Assembly (NCBI RefSeq): GCF_003732225.1
Contig: NZ_MOBJ01000034.1
Coordinates: 186,001-250,000, forward strand
DNA from: Pseudomonas brassicacearum
GTDB lineage: Bacteria; Pseudomonadota; Gammaproteobacteria; Pseudomonadales; Pseudomonadaceae
Reading direction: 5' to 3'
Length of the DNA stretch: 64,000 nt
In this document: positions 8,905-17,853 of the stretch, piece by piece
Layout of the letters: every line of letters starts with the position of its first letter
How positions within the stretch are numbered: position 1 is the stretch's first letter
Notes under the pieces: generated by a model
Told to the model about the DNA's origin: nothing
What the model saw: the letters and a program-made list of their open reading frames with translations, nothing else
Databases searched by the model: none
Program-made: the position numbers and the translations under genes

Positions 8905-9660
8905 ATGACTCAGATCGCCCGCATCAGCGACACCGGCAATGAACGCCGCCTGCAAGCCGAACGCCTGATCGGCGCGCAGGCTTTGCAGGAAGCCCAGGCC
9001 CTGCGCTTCAACGTTTTCAGCGGCGAGTTCAACGCCAAGCTCAAAGGCGCAGAGTTGGGTCTGGACATGGATGACTATGATGTTCACTGCGCCCACATTG
9101 GCGTGCGTGATTTGAATACCGGACGCCTGGTAGCGACCACACGCTTGCTCGACCACCAGGCCGCCAGCAGCCTGGGGCGTTTTTACAGCGAAGAAGAATT
9201 CAGCCTGCACGGCCTGGTGCATTTGCAAGGGCCGATCCTGGAAATCGGTCGCACCTGTGTCGACCCGGCCTACCGCAACGGCGGCACCATCGCCGTACTC
9301 TGGGGCGAACTGGCCGAAGTGCTGAATCAGGGCGGCTACAGCTACCTGATGGGTTGCGCGAGCATCCCGATGCAGGACGGCGGGATTCAGGCCCAGGCGA
9401 TCATGCAGCGCTTGCGTGAACGCTATCTGTGCACTGAACACCTGCGCGCCGAGCCGAAAAAACCGCTGCCGGCCCTCGACATTCCGTCCAACGTGATCGC
9501 CGAAATGCCGCCACTGCTCAAGGCCTACATGCGCCTGGGCGCGAAGATCTGTGGCGAGCCGTGCTGGGATGAAGATTTCCAGGTCGCCGACGTGTTCATC
9601 CTGCTCAAGCGCGACGAACTGTGCCCGCGTTACGCCAAACACTTCAAGGCGGCCGTGTAA
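8905..9660 (+). CDS. olsB: L-ornithine N(alpha)-acyltransferase OlsB
   Basis: A 251-residue GNAT-like acyltransferase. OlsB transfers a 3-hydroxyacyl group from acyl-ACP to ornithine, the first step of ornithine-lipid synthesis. The family pattern is clear: [43 protein letters not shown], and the [19 protein letters not shown] core. The ATG at 8905 is chosen because of GGAG at 8893-8896; an upstream in-frame start at 8809 would lie in the promoter region. The stop overlaps the start of olsA (TAATG), making an olsBA operon. Confidence 0.92.
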   Translation: MTQIARISDTGNERRLQAERLIGAQALQEAQALRFNVFSGEFNAKLKGAELGLDMDDYDVHCAHIGVRDLNTGRLVATTRLLDHQAASSLGRFYSEEEFSLHGLVHLQGPILEIGRTCVDPAYRNGGTIAVLWGELAEVLNQGGYSYLMGCASIPMQDGGIQAQAIMQRLRERYLCTEHLRAEPKKPLPALDIPSNVIAEMPPLLKAYMRLGAKICGEPCWDEDFQVADVFILLKRDELCPRYAKHFKAAV

Positions 9661-10451
9661 TGCGCCGGTTACGGGTGTACGCGCGGATCGCGCGAGTGCT
9701 GCTGGTGGTTGCGCTGGGCTTGAGCATGGCCAGCGTGTTCGGGCTGTTCGAGCGCATGGGCGTGGCCAACTCGATGGTCCGGCGCCAACGCTGGTCGCGG
9801 TTTTTCATGACCCGGTTGAGCAATGCCCTGCCCTTTCGCGTGACGGTTCACGGCGAACTGCCGCAACAACCGATGCTCTGGGTCAGCAACCATGTGTCGT
9901 GGACCGACATCCCGCTGTTGGGCATGCTCACACCGCTGTCCTTTCTATCCAAGGCCGAAGTACGCACCTGGCCGGTCGCCGGTTGGCTCGCGGCCAAGGC
10001 CGGCAGCCTGTTCATTCGTCGCGGCTCGGGTGACAGCCAGTTGATTCGCAAACAGATGAGCCGTCATCTTGAACAGGACCATCCGCTGCTGATGTTCCCG
10101 GAAGGCACCACCACCGATGGTCGCTCGTTGCGCACCTTCCACGGTCGCTTGTTGTCCGCTGCCATCGACGCGGACGTGGCGCTGCAACCGGTGGCCGTTC
10201 GTTATCTGCGCGACGGCCAGATCGACCCGCTCGCACCGTTCATTGGCGATGACGACCTGCTCTCACACCTGATGCGCTTGTTCGCCAACGATCAGGGTGA
10301 CGTCGAAATCCACCTGCTCAAACCGATTGCCTGCCACGGCCAGGAACGTGCGGCGCTGGCCTTTGCGGCGCAGCAAGCGGTGCAAAAGGCGTTGTTTGGA
10401 GCGTTGCCAGAAACACAGCCAACTCCGTTACGTCCGGCCATAGCCGCTTGA
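9660..10451 (+). CDS. olsA: Lyso-ornithine-lipid O-acyltransferase OlsA (PlsC-like)
   Basis: A 263-residue membrane-associated 1-acylglycerol-3-phosphate acyltransferase-type enzyme. The N-terminus has a hydrophobic segment (VLLVVALGLSMASVFGLF, about 13-30). The catalytic HX4D box is NHVSWTD near residue 81, the substrate motif is FPEGTTTDG, and the last block is LQPVAVRY. Its one-base overlap with olsB identifies it as the second enzyme of ornithine-lipid synthesis, adding the secondary acyl chain. General PlsC activity cannot be excluded. Confidence 0.9.
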   Translation: MRRLRVYARIARVLLVVALGLSMASVFGLFERMGVANSMVRRQRWSRFFMTRLSNALPFRVTVHGELPQQPMLWVSNHVSWTDIPLLGMLTPLSFLSKAEVRTWPVAGWLAAKAGSLFIRRGSGDSQLIRKQMSRHLEQDHPLLMFPEGTTTDGRSLRTFHGRLLSAAIDADVALQPVAVRYLRDGQIDPLAPFIGDDDLLSHLMRLFANDQGDVEIHLLKPIACHGQERAALAFAAQQAVQKALFGALPETQPTPLRPAIAA

Positions 10452-10460
10452 CGCTGTACC

Positions 10461-10553
10461 CTGTGGGAGCGAGCTTGCTCGCGATAGCGGTTTGTCAGTC
10501 ACCGACAATGTTGGCTGTCAGGCCCTCATCGCGAGCAAGCTCGCTCCCACATT
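10461..10553. repeat. REP pair overlapping the acpH stop codon
   Basis: Inverted copies at 10461-10490 and 10527-10553 lie between the converging olsA and acpH. The right-hand copy supplies the TAA of acpH (complement of 10552-10554). Confidence 0.9.
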
Positions 10554-11127
10554 AGATTCGTGGCGTTGCAGCGAATGCCTGCAACTGCGGATAGAACAAC
10601 CGAAAATCATCACTCAACGGTTCATACAACCGTCGCAGTTCATCCATCGCCGCGGCCAGTTCTTCAGGCCGCGACAGGCGCCGTGAAATCCCCCGCAGCA
10701 CCTGGTCCAGCACTGCAAACTCCCGATAAGAACCGAGCCAGTCATTCGCTGCCATGTGCGGAGCGATCTGCGCCAGCCGCCCTGGCAACTGCTGTTCAGC
10801 AGCCAGCACCCGGTACACATCCGCGGTGAAATGCGAAAGCGGCAGGTCGGCATACTGCGCCCAATCCCGCGCCAGGCAATGATCGAAAAACACATCGAGC
10901 ACGATGCCGGCATACCGCCGTCGCGTCAGCGTAAACCGCGACAGCGCCACATCGACCAACGGATGGCGGTCGGTAAACACGTCGATGCTGCGATGCAACT
11001 GAATGGCCGCTTCGATCTCCGGATTGAACTGCCCTTGCAGCCGACCTTTGACGAAGTCGCCATACAAACTGCCGAGCAATTGACCGGGACGCTGGCCACC
11101 GAGGTGAAGATGTGCGAGATAGTTCAT
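10552..11127 (-). CDS. acpH: ACP phosphodiesterase AcpH
   Basis: A 191-residue enzyme that removes the phosphopantetheine arm from holo-acyl carrier protein. Family landmarks are the start MNYLAHLHL, GSLYGDFVKG near 19-28, IQLHRSIDVFTDRHP near 42-56 and IVLDVFFDHCLARDW near 75-89. The His/Asp residues in these blocks form the HD-like metal site. Length matches E. coli AcpH (193). It is transcribed alone, divergent from the arsR-like gene. Confidence 0.9.
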   Translation of the reverse strand: MNYLAHLHLGGQRPGQLLGSLYGDFVKGRLQGQFNPEIEAAIQLHRSIDVFTDRHPLVDVALSRFTLTRRRYAGIVLDVFFDHCLARDWAQYADLPLSHFTADVYRVLAAEQQLPGRLAQIAPHMAANDWLGSYREFAVLDQVLRGISRRLSRPEELAAAMDELRRLYEPLSDDFRLFYPQLQAFAATPRI

Positions 11128-11167
11128 GGGCGCAGCTTAGCACTGCCCCCTTGTATTTTTACAACCA

Positions 11168-11276
11168 ACATATCGTTATAACTCGATATACCGATTTAGG
11201 TTGACCTCAGACCAAAATCATATTTGTATATCGCGAAATACCGATTTAAAGTTCGCTTCATCGCGATATAACGTTT
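11168..11276. promoter_or_regulatory. Repeated ATATCG boxes upstream of the arsR-like gene
   Basis: ATATCG (11170-11175) and CGATAT (11184-11189) form one palindrome. TATATCGCGA (11227-11236) and TCGCGATATA (11261-11270) are perfect inverted repeats. The word ATACCGATTTA occurs twice (11188-11198 and 11238-11248). This clustering upstream of an autoregulated-type repressor gene suggests operators for the ArsR-like protein; that assignment is inferred. Confidence 0.55.
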
Positions 11277-11296
11277 TACCCAACCCGAGCACTGCC

Positions 11297-11602
11297 ATGT
11301 CCACCATCGACCTCGACGAAATAATAAAAGCCCTGGCGCATCCAGTACGGCGAGAAATCCTGCACTGGCTCAAAGATCCGACCGTCGAATTCCCCGACCA
11401 GTCCCACAGCAACGAGCACGGTGTCTGCGCCGGGCAGATCGATCAACGTTGCGGCTTGTCGCAGTCCACTGTTTCCGCCCATCTGGCGACCCTGCAACGC
11501 GCCGGCCTGATCAGCAGCCGTAAAGTCGGCCAGTGGCATTTTTTCAAACGCAACGAGGAAACCATTCAGGAATTCCTCCGCACCTTCAGCAAAGAGCTCT
11601 GA
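11297..11602 (+). CDS. ArsR-family transcriptional repressor
   Basis: A 101-residue winged-helix protein. IIKALAHPVRREILHWLKD starts the domain and the recognition helix is QRCGLSQSTVSAHLATLQRAGL, followed by the wing (ISSRKVGQWHFFKRN). No metal-binding ELCVCDL-type motif is present, although one Cys (GVCAGQ) lies near residue 43. It may therefore respond to redox or to an organic ligand rather than to metal. It precedes an MFS transporter and a XenB-like reductase on the same strand, the likely targets. The ATG at 11297 leaves the operator-like boxes upstream. Confidence 0.85.
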   Translation: MSTIDLDEIIKALAHPVRREILHWLKDPTVEFPDQSHSNEHGVCAGQIDQRCGLSQSTVSAHLATLQRAGLISSRKVGQWHFFKRNEETIQEFLRTFSKEL

Positions 11603-11636
11603 CCCTTTACGTCAGTACGCCGATAAGGAATCAACA

Positions 11637-12803
11637 ATGCCCCTCTCGCTCCTCATTCTGGCCCTGAGCGCCTTCGCCATCGGCACCACCGAGTTCGTCA
11701 TCATGGGCTTGCTGCCCGATGTGGCGGCCGACCTCGGTGTTTCGATCCCCGGCGCTGGCTGGCTGGTGACCGGCTACGCCCTGGGCGTCGCCATCGGTGC
11801 GCCGTTCATGGCAATGGCCACCGCCAAATTGCCACGCAAGGCTGCGCTGGTCGCGTTGATGGGTATTTTCATCGTCGGCAATCTGCTCTGCGCCCTGGCC
11901 AGTGATTACGAGGTGCTGATGTTCGCCCGTGTCGTCACCGCCCTGTGCCACGGCGCATTCTTCGGTATCGGCTCAGTGGTGGCGGCAGGTCTGGTGCCCG
12001 CCAACAAACGTGCTTCGGCGGTTGCCCTGATGTTCACCGGCCTGACCCTGGCCAACGTGCTTGGCGTACCGCTGGGCACCGCACTGGGTCAGGAAGCCGG
12101 TTGGCGTTCGACCTTCTGGGCGGTGACCGTGATCGGTGTAATCGCGCTGATCGGCCTGATCCGCTTCCTGCCCGCCAAACGCGACGAAGAGAAGCTCGAC
12201 ATGCGTGCCGAACTGGCCGCCCTCAAAGGCGCCGGGATCTGGCTGTCGCTGAGCATGACCGTACTGTTCTCTGCGTCCATGTTCACCCTCTTCACTTACG
12301 TCGCACCGCTGCTGGGCGACGTCACCGGAGTTTCGCCCAAAGGCGTGACCTGGACCCTGCTGCTGATCGGCCTCGGCCTGACAGTCGGCAACATCATCGG
12401 CGGAAAACTGGCGGACAAGCGCCTGGCCGCGACCTTGATCGGCGTGTTCATTTCCATGGCGGTGGTCTCGACCGCGCTGAGCTGGACCAGCGTCGCCGTG
12501 ATTCCGACCGAAATCACGCTGTTCCTTTGGGCCACCGCGGCCTTCGCCGCCGTACCGGCGCTGCAAGTCAACGTGGTGACCTTCGGCAAAGCCGCGCCAA
12601 ACCTGGTGTCGACCCTGAACATTGGCGCTTTCAACCTTGGCAACGCCTTGGGTGCCTGGGTCGGCGGCAGCGTCATCGCCCACGGTTTCGGGCTGGCCAG
12701 CGTGCCCCTTGCGGCCGCTGCTCTGGCGATCCTGGCGCTGCTGGTGACGCTGATTACTTTCCGTCAGAGCGGCAATGCCGAGCTGGCTCCTGCTACTAAC
12801 TGA
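11637..12803 (+). CDS. MFS efflux transporter (DHA1, AraJ/YdhP-like)
   Basis: A 388-residue inner-membrane carrier with 12 predicted helices. The opening LSLLILALSAFAIGTTEFVIMGLLPDVA is characteristic of the sugar-efflux/AraJ/YdhP branch of drug:H+ antiporters. GWLVTGYALGVAIGAP is the usual motif in helix 2. It lies 34 bp after the ArsR-like gene and 22 bp before xenB, so the three form an operon. The substrate is unknown; co-expression with a flavin reductase suggests export of a toxic electrophile or its reduced product. Confidence 0.85.
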   Translation: MPLSLLILALSAFAIGTTEFVIMGLLPDVAADLGVSIPGAGWLVTGYALGVAIGAPFMAMATAKLPRKAALVALMGIFIVGNLLCALASDYEVLMFARVVTALCHGAFFGIGSVVAAGLVPANKRASAVALMFTGLTLANVLGVPLGTALGQEAGWRSTFWAVTVIGVIALIGLIRFLPAKRDEEKLDMRAELAALKGAGIWLSLSMTVLFSASMFTLFTYVAPLLGDVTGVSPKGVTWTLLLIGLGLTVGNIIGGKLADKRLAATLIGVFISMAVVSTALSWTSVAVIPTEITLFLWATAAFAAVPALQVNVVTFGKAAPNLVSTLNIGAFNLGNALGAWVGGSVIAHGFGLASVPLAAAALAILALLVTLITFRQSGNAELAPATN

Positions 12804-12825
12804 TCACTAACGAGGGTTGTATCCC

Positions 12826-13875
12826 ATGACGACTATTTTCGATCCGATCAAACTTGGCGACCTGCAACTGGCGAACCGCATCATCATGGCGCCGCTGACC
12901 CGCTGCCGCGCTGACGAAGGCCGTGTGCCAAACGCGCTGATGGCTGAATACTACGTGCAGCGCGCCTCTGCCGGCCTGATCCTCAGCGAGGCCACTTCGG
13001 TCACGCCGATGGGCGTCGGCTACCCGGACACCCCGGGCATCTGGTCCAACGACCAGGTGCGTGGCTGGAGCAACGTGACCAAAGCGGTCCACGGCGCCGG
13101 CGGCAAAATCTTCCTGCAGTTGTGGCACGTTGGCCGGGTTTCCCACCCTTCCTACCTGAACGGCGAAGCGCCGGTTGCACCAAGCGCCATCCAGCCAAAA
13201 GGCCACGTCAGCCTGGTTCGCCCACTGGCCGACTTCCCAACGCCGCGCGCACTGGAAACCGCTGAAATCGCCGACATCGTCGACGCTTATCGCGTCGGTG
13301 CGGAAAACGCCAAAGCCGCCGGTTTCGACGGCGTGGAAATCCACGGCGCGAACGGTTACCTGCTCGACCAGTTCCTGCAAAGCAGCACCAACCAGCGCAC
13401 CGACAACTACGGCGGCTCCCTGGAAAACCGTGCTCGCCTGTTGCTGGAAGTGACCGACGCCGCGATCGAAGTCTGGGGCGCGGGCCGCGTAGGCGTGCAT
13501 CTGGCTCCACGCGCCGACTCCCATGACATGGGCGACGACAATCTGGCCGAAACCTTCCTCTATGTCGCTCGCGAACTGGGCAAACGCGGCATCGCGTTCA
13601 TTTGCTCCCGCGAGAAAGAAGCCGGCGATAGCCTGGGCCCGCAGCTGAAAGAAGCCTTCGGCGGCCCGTACATCGCCAACGAGCGTTTCACCAAAGACAG
13701 CGCCAACGCCTGGCTCGCCAGTGGCAAGGCCGATGCGGTTGCCTTCGGTGTGCCGTTCATTGCAAACCCGGACCTGCCAGCACGTTTGCAGGCCGATGCG
13801 CCGTTGAACGAAGCGCGTCCGGAACTGTTCTATGGCAAAGGGCCGGTCGGTTATATCGACTATCCGGTGATGTAA
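12826..13875 (+). CDS. xenB: Old-yellow-enzyme family alkene/xenobiotic reductase (XenB-like)
   Basis: A 349-residue FMN enzyme, the same length as XenB of P. fluorescens. The barrel begins FDPIKLGDLQLANRIIMAPLTRCRA. FMN and substrate residues are visible in WHVGRVSHPSY (about 105-115) and in GVEIHGANGYLLDQFLQ, where the His-x2-Asn pair lies near residues 178-181. NQRTDNYGGSLENRARLL follows. Such enzymes reduce activated alkenes, nitroesters and nitroaromatics with NADPH. The ATG at 12826 is preferred to a TTG at 12817. A strong terminator follows at 13893. Confidence 0.9.
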   Translation: MTTIFDPIKLGDLQLANRIIMAPLTRCRADEGRVPNALMAEYYVQRASAGLILSEATSVTPMGVGYPDTPGIWSNDQVRGWSNVTKAVHGAGGKIFLQLWHVGRVSHPSYLNGEAPVAPSAIQPKGHVSLVRPLADFPTPRALETAEIADIVDAYRVGAENAKAAGFDGVEIHGANGYLLDQFLQSSTNQRTDNYGGSLENRARLLLEVTDAAIEVWGAGRVGVHLAPRADSHDMGDDNLAETFLYVARELGKRGIAFICSREKEAGDSLGPQLKEAFGGPYIANERFTKDSANAWLASGKADAVAFGVPFIANPDLPARLQADAPLNEARPELFYGKGPVGYIDYPVM

Positions 13876-13892
13876 GTTTCGACATTTAAATG

Positions 13893-13926
13893 AAAAAGCC
13901 CCGACTCGAAAGAGCCGGGGCTTTTT
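13893..13926 (+). terminator. Rho-independent terminator after xenB
   Basis: AAAAAGCCCCG and its near-perfect complement flank a short loop, ending in a T-run. This closes the arsR-MFS-xenB operon. Confidence 0.9.
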
Positions 13927-13929
13927 CAT

Positions 13930-14125
13930 TATTAATAATCACCACACATCGCCCACCACCAAACTATCGCAACCTTATTAACTACAAACACTCCAACCGA
14001 ACAAAAACAATTAGAAAAAAACATTAACTATTCAACAACCCCATCAACATCGATACTCAACCCGCCACAGCTAAACCCTGACAACGATAACCAACAACAC
14101 ATATATATCACCAAAAGGAATTGGC
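13930..14125. other. A+T-rich spacer before the island of unknown genes
   Basis: Base composition changes abruptly after the xenB terminator to roughly 60% A+T. Apart from the ribosome-binding site AAAGGAATTGGC just before 14126, no motif was recognised. Confidence 0.5.
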
Positions 14126-14758
14126 ATGAACGAGGACCGCACTGGATCTTCTGAGCAGTACCACGAGAATGGACGATCACCAGAAAGCTATAGGTGGGAG
14201 CACGAGCGAAAAGAAGCAAAGCGTAAAGAAAAGGAGATCAACGATGAGAATGAACGTCTAGACAATGACGAAAAAACAATTAACGCCGAAATTGAAAAGC
14301 GTAAAAATGCGCACTGGAAACAATTTAGCCAAAGCAATAACGAAATAAGGTTATTAATCTTCATCCACAACAACACCTCTGAAACGATCCAATTAATCGA
14401 TACAGACTTCGACGTCGAGGACATGTCCGGATGTGATATCCCACCTTACGAAATCGCCACGATGGATGCAAAGAAATATTTTGACTCCAACAGACTTTCA
14501 GCTGTTACTGCCCGCAACCAAACGTTTATCAAGAAGTTTTTCACTTATGGCGCAGGCGACATGAAGTGTCATTTTGATACAACCATGGTAGTGAAGTCCT
14601 CGTTCGGTGTTTTTACGACTACATTGACGCCGACTTGGGCCCATCAAGCAAGCTCCATGGGCCGAAAAAAACTGGTTTGCTCATCCCGATTGAGAGCACA
14701 CGTACCCGCAGCGCCTTACAGCTACTGCCTGGATATCCATATCGGACAAGAACAGTAG
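14126..14758 (+). CDS. Unknown protein, charged coil plus beta-rich domain (paralogue 1)
   Basis: A 210-residue protein with no recognised family and no signal peptide. Residues about 20-75 are extremely charged (ERKEAKRKEKEINDENERL) and probably form a helix or coiled coil. From about 75 onward short beta-type segments dominate (IRLLIFIHNNTSETIQLID, DMKCHFDTTMVVKSSFGVF), ending in APYSYCLDIHIG. The domain resembles that of the next gene in its NNTS motif, its length and its APYSY-x2-DI-x-IG end. Both genes are A+T-rich in a G+C-rich genome, which suggests horizontal transfer. A lectin-like or pore-forming fold is possible but unproven. Confidence 0.7.
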   Translation: MNEDRTGSSEQYHENGRSPESYRWEHERKEAKRKEKEINDENERLDNDEKTINAEIEKRKNAHWKQFSQSNNEIRLLIFIHNNTSETIQLIDTDFDVEDMSGCDIPPYEIATMDAKKYFDSNRLSAVTARNQTFIKKFFTYGAGDMKCHFDTTMVVKSSFGVFTTTLTPTWAHQASSMGRKKLVCSSRLRAHVPAAPYSYCLDIHIGQEQ

Positions 14759-14856
14759 CTCATCCCATAAGAGCGTCTACCTCGCCCCCAATAGAACCTG
14801 AAAACATACGATATTAAAAATCAACTATTCAAACACCCAAAACAAAAGGACACAGA

Positions 14857-15510
14857 ATGAACAGCAACTTTCTTAATAAACTTATCAATCTCGCCCCAAG
14901 TGTAGACCTGATCGGGTACATAAAAAAAACGGCTGACGAAGCAAAACAGCACCACTTAGCCGAGGAGGAACGCAGAATCACGTTCAGCTCATCGGCAGGA
15001 AAAATATCACGGAGCATGATACATCAAGAGCAGTTCAAAGACGCCATATTTCGCGGCGAGGATATCGTAGATAAAAACACCATTAGCACGGTATATTTTA
15101 TTACCAACAATACATCCGATAGACTCGAACTCATCAACACCAATACCAAAGTAAGCATCTCCCCGCCGTCAATACGTTTCCTTGACCCTTATGAAGCCAC
15201 ATACTTTTGCGAAAGAACAGTATGCAAGTTCAAAGAACTGGGTCCCACCCATCCAAATAACAGAGTACATGCACAACGATTTTTTATTTACAGCAACGCC
15301 ACCACCGACAAAATTTTCGTGATCGAAACAAACTTCCGACTTAAAACTTCATCCAGCTACTACTCATCTGACGTCCCAACCAGGAATCACAGGGTAACTT
15401 CTATCGGTAGCACCCACCTACACTGCACATCCACATTGAAAAACACATTGAATGAAGCGCCTTACAGTTACCTGGTAGATATCCAGATCGGAGAAGCGTT
15501 CATTGCGTAA
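14857..15510 (+). CDS. Unknown beta-rich protein (paralogue 2)
   Basis: A 217-residue protein distantly related to the preceding gene product. They share VYFITNNTSDRLELINTNT against LIFIHNNTSETIQLIDTDF, and APYSYLVDIQIG against APYSYCLDIHIG. The N-terminal 75 residues are shorter in charge and contain no strong coil. No signal peptide or membrane segment is seen. A+T-rich codon use continues. A ribosome-binding site is present (AAAAGGACACAGA). Function is unknown. Confidence 0.7.
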   Translation: MNSNFLNKLINLAPSVDLIGYIKKTADEAKQHHLAEEERRITFSSSAGKISRSMIHQEQFKDAIFRGEDIVDKNTISTVYFITNNTSDRLELINTNTKVSISPPSIRFLDPYEATYFCERTVCKFKELGPTHPNNRVHAQRFFIYSNATTDKIFVIETNFRLKTSSSYYSSDVPTRNHRVTSIGSTHLHCTSTLKNTLNEAPYSYLVDIQIGEAFIA

Positions 15511-15788
15511 AATCTCTCCCCGCAGTGTTTTACAACGTTTGTCTGGCATCCGCACAACCGGCAGACCGTGAACATGAATCAGAGCGATGCCGTTGATCGG
15601 CTGCCCCACACCCTCAAAAACGGGGTCGCTCACACTCGTTAACAGACGCGCAACAAATCACCTACAAAATACGTAGCTCACTACCTATCAACCAGTCCCG
15701 CATCCGTATATAACAGCAGTCTGGTGCGAGAAGGCGAGCGAAGGAATGAACCTACGCTCGCCTGAAGTGTTGACACAACCGGACTCAA
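15511..15788. other. Spacer without recognisable gene
   Basis: No convincing reading frame, terminator or repeat was found. A minus-strand frame at 15418-15633 overlaps the preceding gene and shows no coding features. Confidence 0.4.
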
Positions 15789-16427
15789 TTACGCATTTTG
15801 TCGAAGGCTTGGGCTAAAGCGCAGCATGTCCAGCCCGGTATCGACCCAACGCGCGGCTTCAGCGTGCAGCTGGAAGCTGTCAGGCGCCAGCAGCCATTGG
15901 TACAGAATACCGTCGATATAGGCATGAATGCTGATCGCCGCACGGGCCGCGTCAAGCGTGTCCGGGAGCTGGCCCCGTTTCATCGCATTACGCAACGCCA
16001 GTTCGATACGCACATTGCACTCCAGGCTGACCGCGCGGCGCTGCTGGCGCAGATCACACATTTCATCGGTGAATTCGCACTTATGAAACAGAATCTCATT
16101 GATGCGTCGAGTCTTCGGGTCCAGGGCAACTTGATGAAACAAATGAATCAGCAGTTTGCGCATGCATCCCAGCGGATCCTCTTCGTCTTCACTTTCGCTC
16201 GCCCTGGCCATCTCATCCAGCGGCTCATGCAAGCTGTCGAGCATGGCCTGAACCAGATCCGCCTTGTTGCTGAAATGCCAGTAGATGGCCCCACGCGTAA
16301 CGCCGGCCAGGGTGGCGATATCCGCCAGCGTCGTGCGCGCCACGCCCCGTTCGTAAAAGGCTTTCTCTGCCGCTTCGAGTATCTGGCTTCGGGTTTCTTG
16401 AGCTTCCTCTTTAGTGCGACGGACCAT
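15789..16427 (-). CDS. emhR: TetR-family repressor EmhR/TtgR
   Basis: A 212-residue repressor of the RND efflux operon. The N-terminus [38 protein letters not shown] and the helix-turn-helix [11 protein letters not shown] are nearly those of P. putida TtgR. The ligand domain keeps landmarks such as [20 protein letters not shown] and [13 protein letters not shown]. TtgR-type repressors release DNA on binding antibiotics, flavonoids and solvents. It is divergent from emhA, with the operator between. Confidence 0.93.
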   Translation of the reverse strand: MVRRTKEEAQETRSQILEAAEKAFYERGVARTTLADIATLAGVTRGAIYWHFSNKADLVQAMLDSLHEPLDEMARASESEDEEDPLGCMRKLLIHLFHQVALDPKTRRINEILFHKCEFTDEMCDLRQQRRAVSLECNVRIELALRNAMKRGQLPDTLDAARAAISIHAYIDGILYQWLLAPDSFQLHAEAARWVDTGLDMLRFSPSLRQNA

Positions 16428-16569
16428 GCCAGTAAAACCTCAATCAGGAATGCTTCAGCGATGTCTGTGCACCGTCTGAACAAATGTGGGGCGAGCTCTC
16501 TGGGTCTCGTCCCCGGCCTACAATTCATGCCTTGCATCGACTTTTGTAACCGGGTGGGTACTGAGCAAG

Positions 16570-16604
16570 GCTATTTACAAACAACCATGAACGTAAGTAT
16601 ATTC
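16570..16604 (+). promoter_or_regulatory. TtgR/EmhR operator overlapping the emhABC promoter
   Basis: TTTACAAACAACCATGAACG followed by TAAGTATATTCC closely matches, as I recall it, the operator recognised by TtgR upstream of P. putida ttgABC. A -35 (TTTACA, 16574-16579) and a -10 (TATATT, 16598-16603), 18 bp apart, lie inside the operator. Repressor binding would therefore block RNA polymerase for emhABC and probably for emhR. Confidence 0.85.
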
Positions 16605-16692
16605 CTTAGCAAGCTACTTATCCACCCGGCACAGTTTTTTTACCTTTCCACCTTTCTTGTGCGCATTTAGCGCGCCTGACCCGAGGATCTTC

Positions 16693-17850
16693 ATGCAATT
16701 CAAGCCAGCTGTTACCGCTCTGGTTACTGCCGTCGCCCTGGCATCGCTGCTCAGCGGATGTAAAAAGGAAGAGGCGGCCCCTGCCGCTCCAGCCCCTCAG
16801 GTCGGCGTCGTAACCCTTCAACCTCAAGCCTTTACCCTGACATCCGAACTGCCGGGCCGCACCACGGCCTACCGCATCGCGGAAGTTCGCCCTCAGGTCA
16901 ATGGCATCATTCTCAAGCGCCTGTTCAAAGAAGGCGGCGAAGTGAAGGAAGGCCAACAGCTTTATCAGATCGATCCTTCGGTCTATGAAGCCACGCTGAA
17001 CAGTGCGCAAGCCAATCTGCAATCGACCAAGTCGATTTCCGATCGCTACAAACAACTGGTCAACGAGCAAGCCGTAAGCCGTCAGGAATACGACACGGCC
17101 GTGGCCAACCGGTTGCAATCGGAAGCGGCCCTGAAAAGCGCGCAGATCAATGTGCGCTACACCAAGGTTTACGCGCCGATTTCCGGTCGCATCGGCCGCT
17201 CTTCGGTCACCGAAGGCGCACTGGTCAACAATGGCCAGGCCGACGCCATGGCCGTGATCCAGCAGCTGGACCCGATCTATGTCGACGTTACCCAGTCCTC
17301 GGTCGAGCTGCTGGAACTGCGCCGCGAACTGGAAAGCGGTCGTCTGCAAAAGGCTGGCGAGAATGCCGCCATGGTCAAGCTGACTCTCGAAGACGGCAGC
17401 CAGTACAAGCAACAGGGCAAGCTTGAGTTCTCCGAAGTGTCGGTCGACCAGACCACCGGCTCCGTGACCTTGCGCGCGGTGTTCCCGAACCCTGACCACA
17501 CCCTGCTGCCGGGCATGTTCGTTCATGCACAGCTGCAAGCCGGTGTGAACGCGGCGGCGATTCTTGCTCCGCAACAGGGCGTGACCCGTGACCTAAAAGG
17601 CACGCCAACCGCTCTGGTGGTCGGTGCGGATAACAAGGTCGAACTGCGCCAGCTCAAGGCCAGCCGCACCGTTGGCAGCCAATGGCTGGTTGAAGACGGC
17701 CTCAAGGCCGGCGATCGCTTGATCACCGAAGGTCTGCAATTCGTCAAACCGGGCGTTGTAGTCAAAGTCAGCGACGCCACTAACGTAGCCACGAAAGACC
17801 CGGCCCCTGCGCAGGCAACAAACAAAGTAGCAGGCGGCAAAGGGGAGTAA
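16693..17850 (+). CDS. emhA: RND efflux periplasmic adaptor EmhA
   Basis: A 385-residue membrane-fusion lipoprotein. The lipobox LLSGC places the lipidated Cys at about residue 24. Lipoyl/barrel-sandwich halves surround a coiled hairpin (LNSAQANLQSTKSISDRYKQL). Family signatures include ELPGRTTAYRIAEVRPQVNG and YTKVYAPISGRIGRSSVTEG. It bridges EmhB in the inner membrane to EmhC in the outer membrane. The ATG at 16693 follows GAGGA by 6 bp. Confidence 0.93.
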   Translation: MQFKPAVTALVTAVALASLLSGCKKEEAAPAAPAPQVGVVTLQPQAFTLTSELPGRTTAYRIAEVRPQVNGIILKRLFKEGGEVKEGQQLYQIDPSVYEATLNSAQANLQSTKSISDRYKQLVNEQAVSRQEYDTAVANRLQSEAALKSAQINVRYTKVYAPISGRIGRSSVTEGALVNNGQADAMAVIQQLDPIYVDVTQSSVELLELRRELESGRLQKAGENAAMVKLTLEDGSQYKQQGKLEFSEVSVDQTTGSVTLRAVFPNPDHTLLPGMFVHAQLQAGVNAAAILAPQQGVTRDLKGTPTALVVGADNKVELRQLKASRTVGSQWLVEDGLKAGDRLITEGLQFVKPGVVVKVSDATNVATKDPAPAQATNKVAGGKGE

Positions 17851-17853
17851 ACC

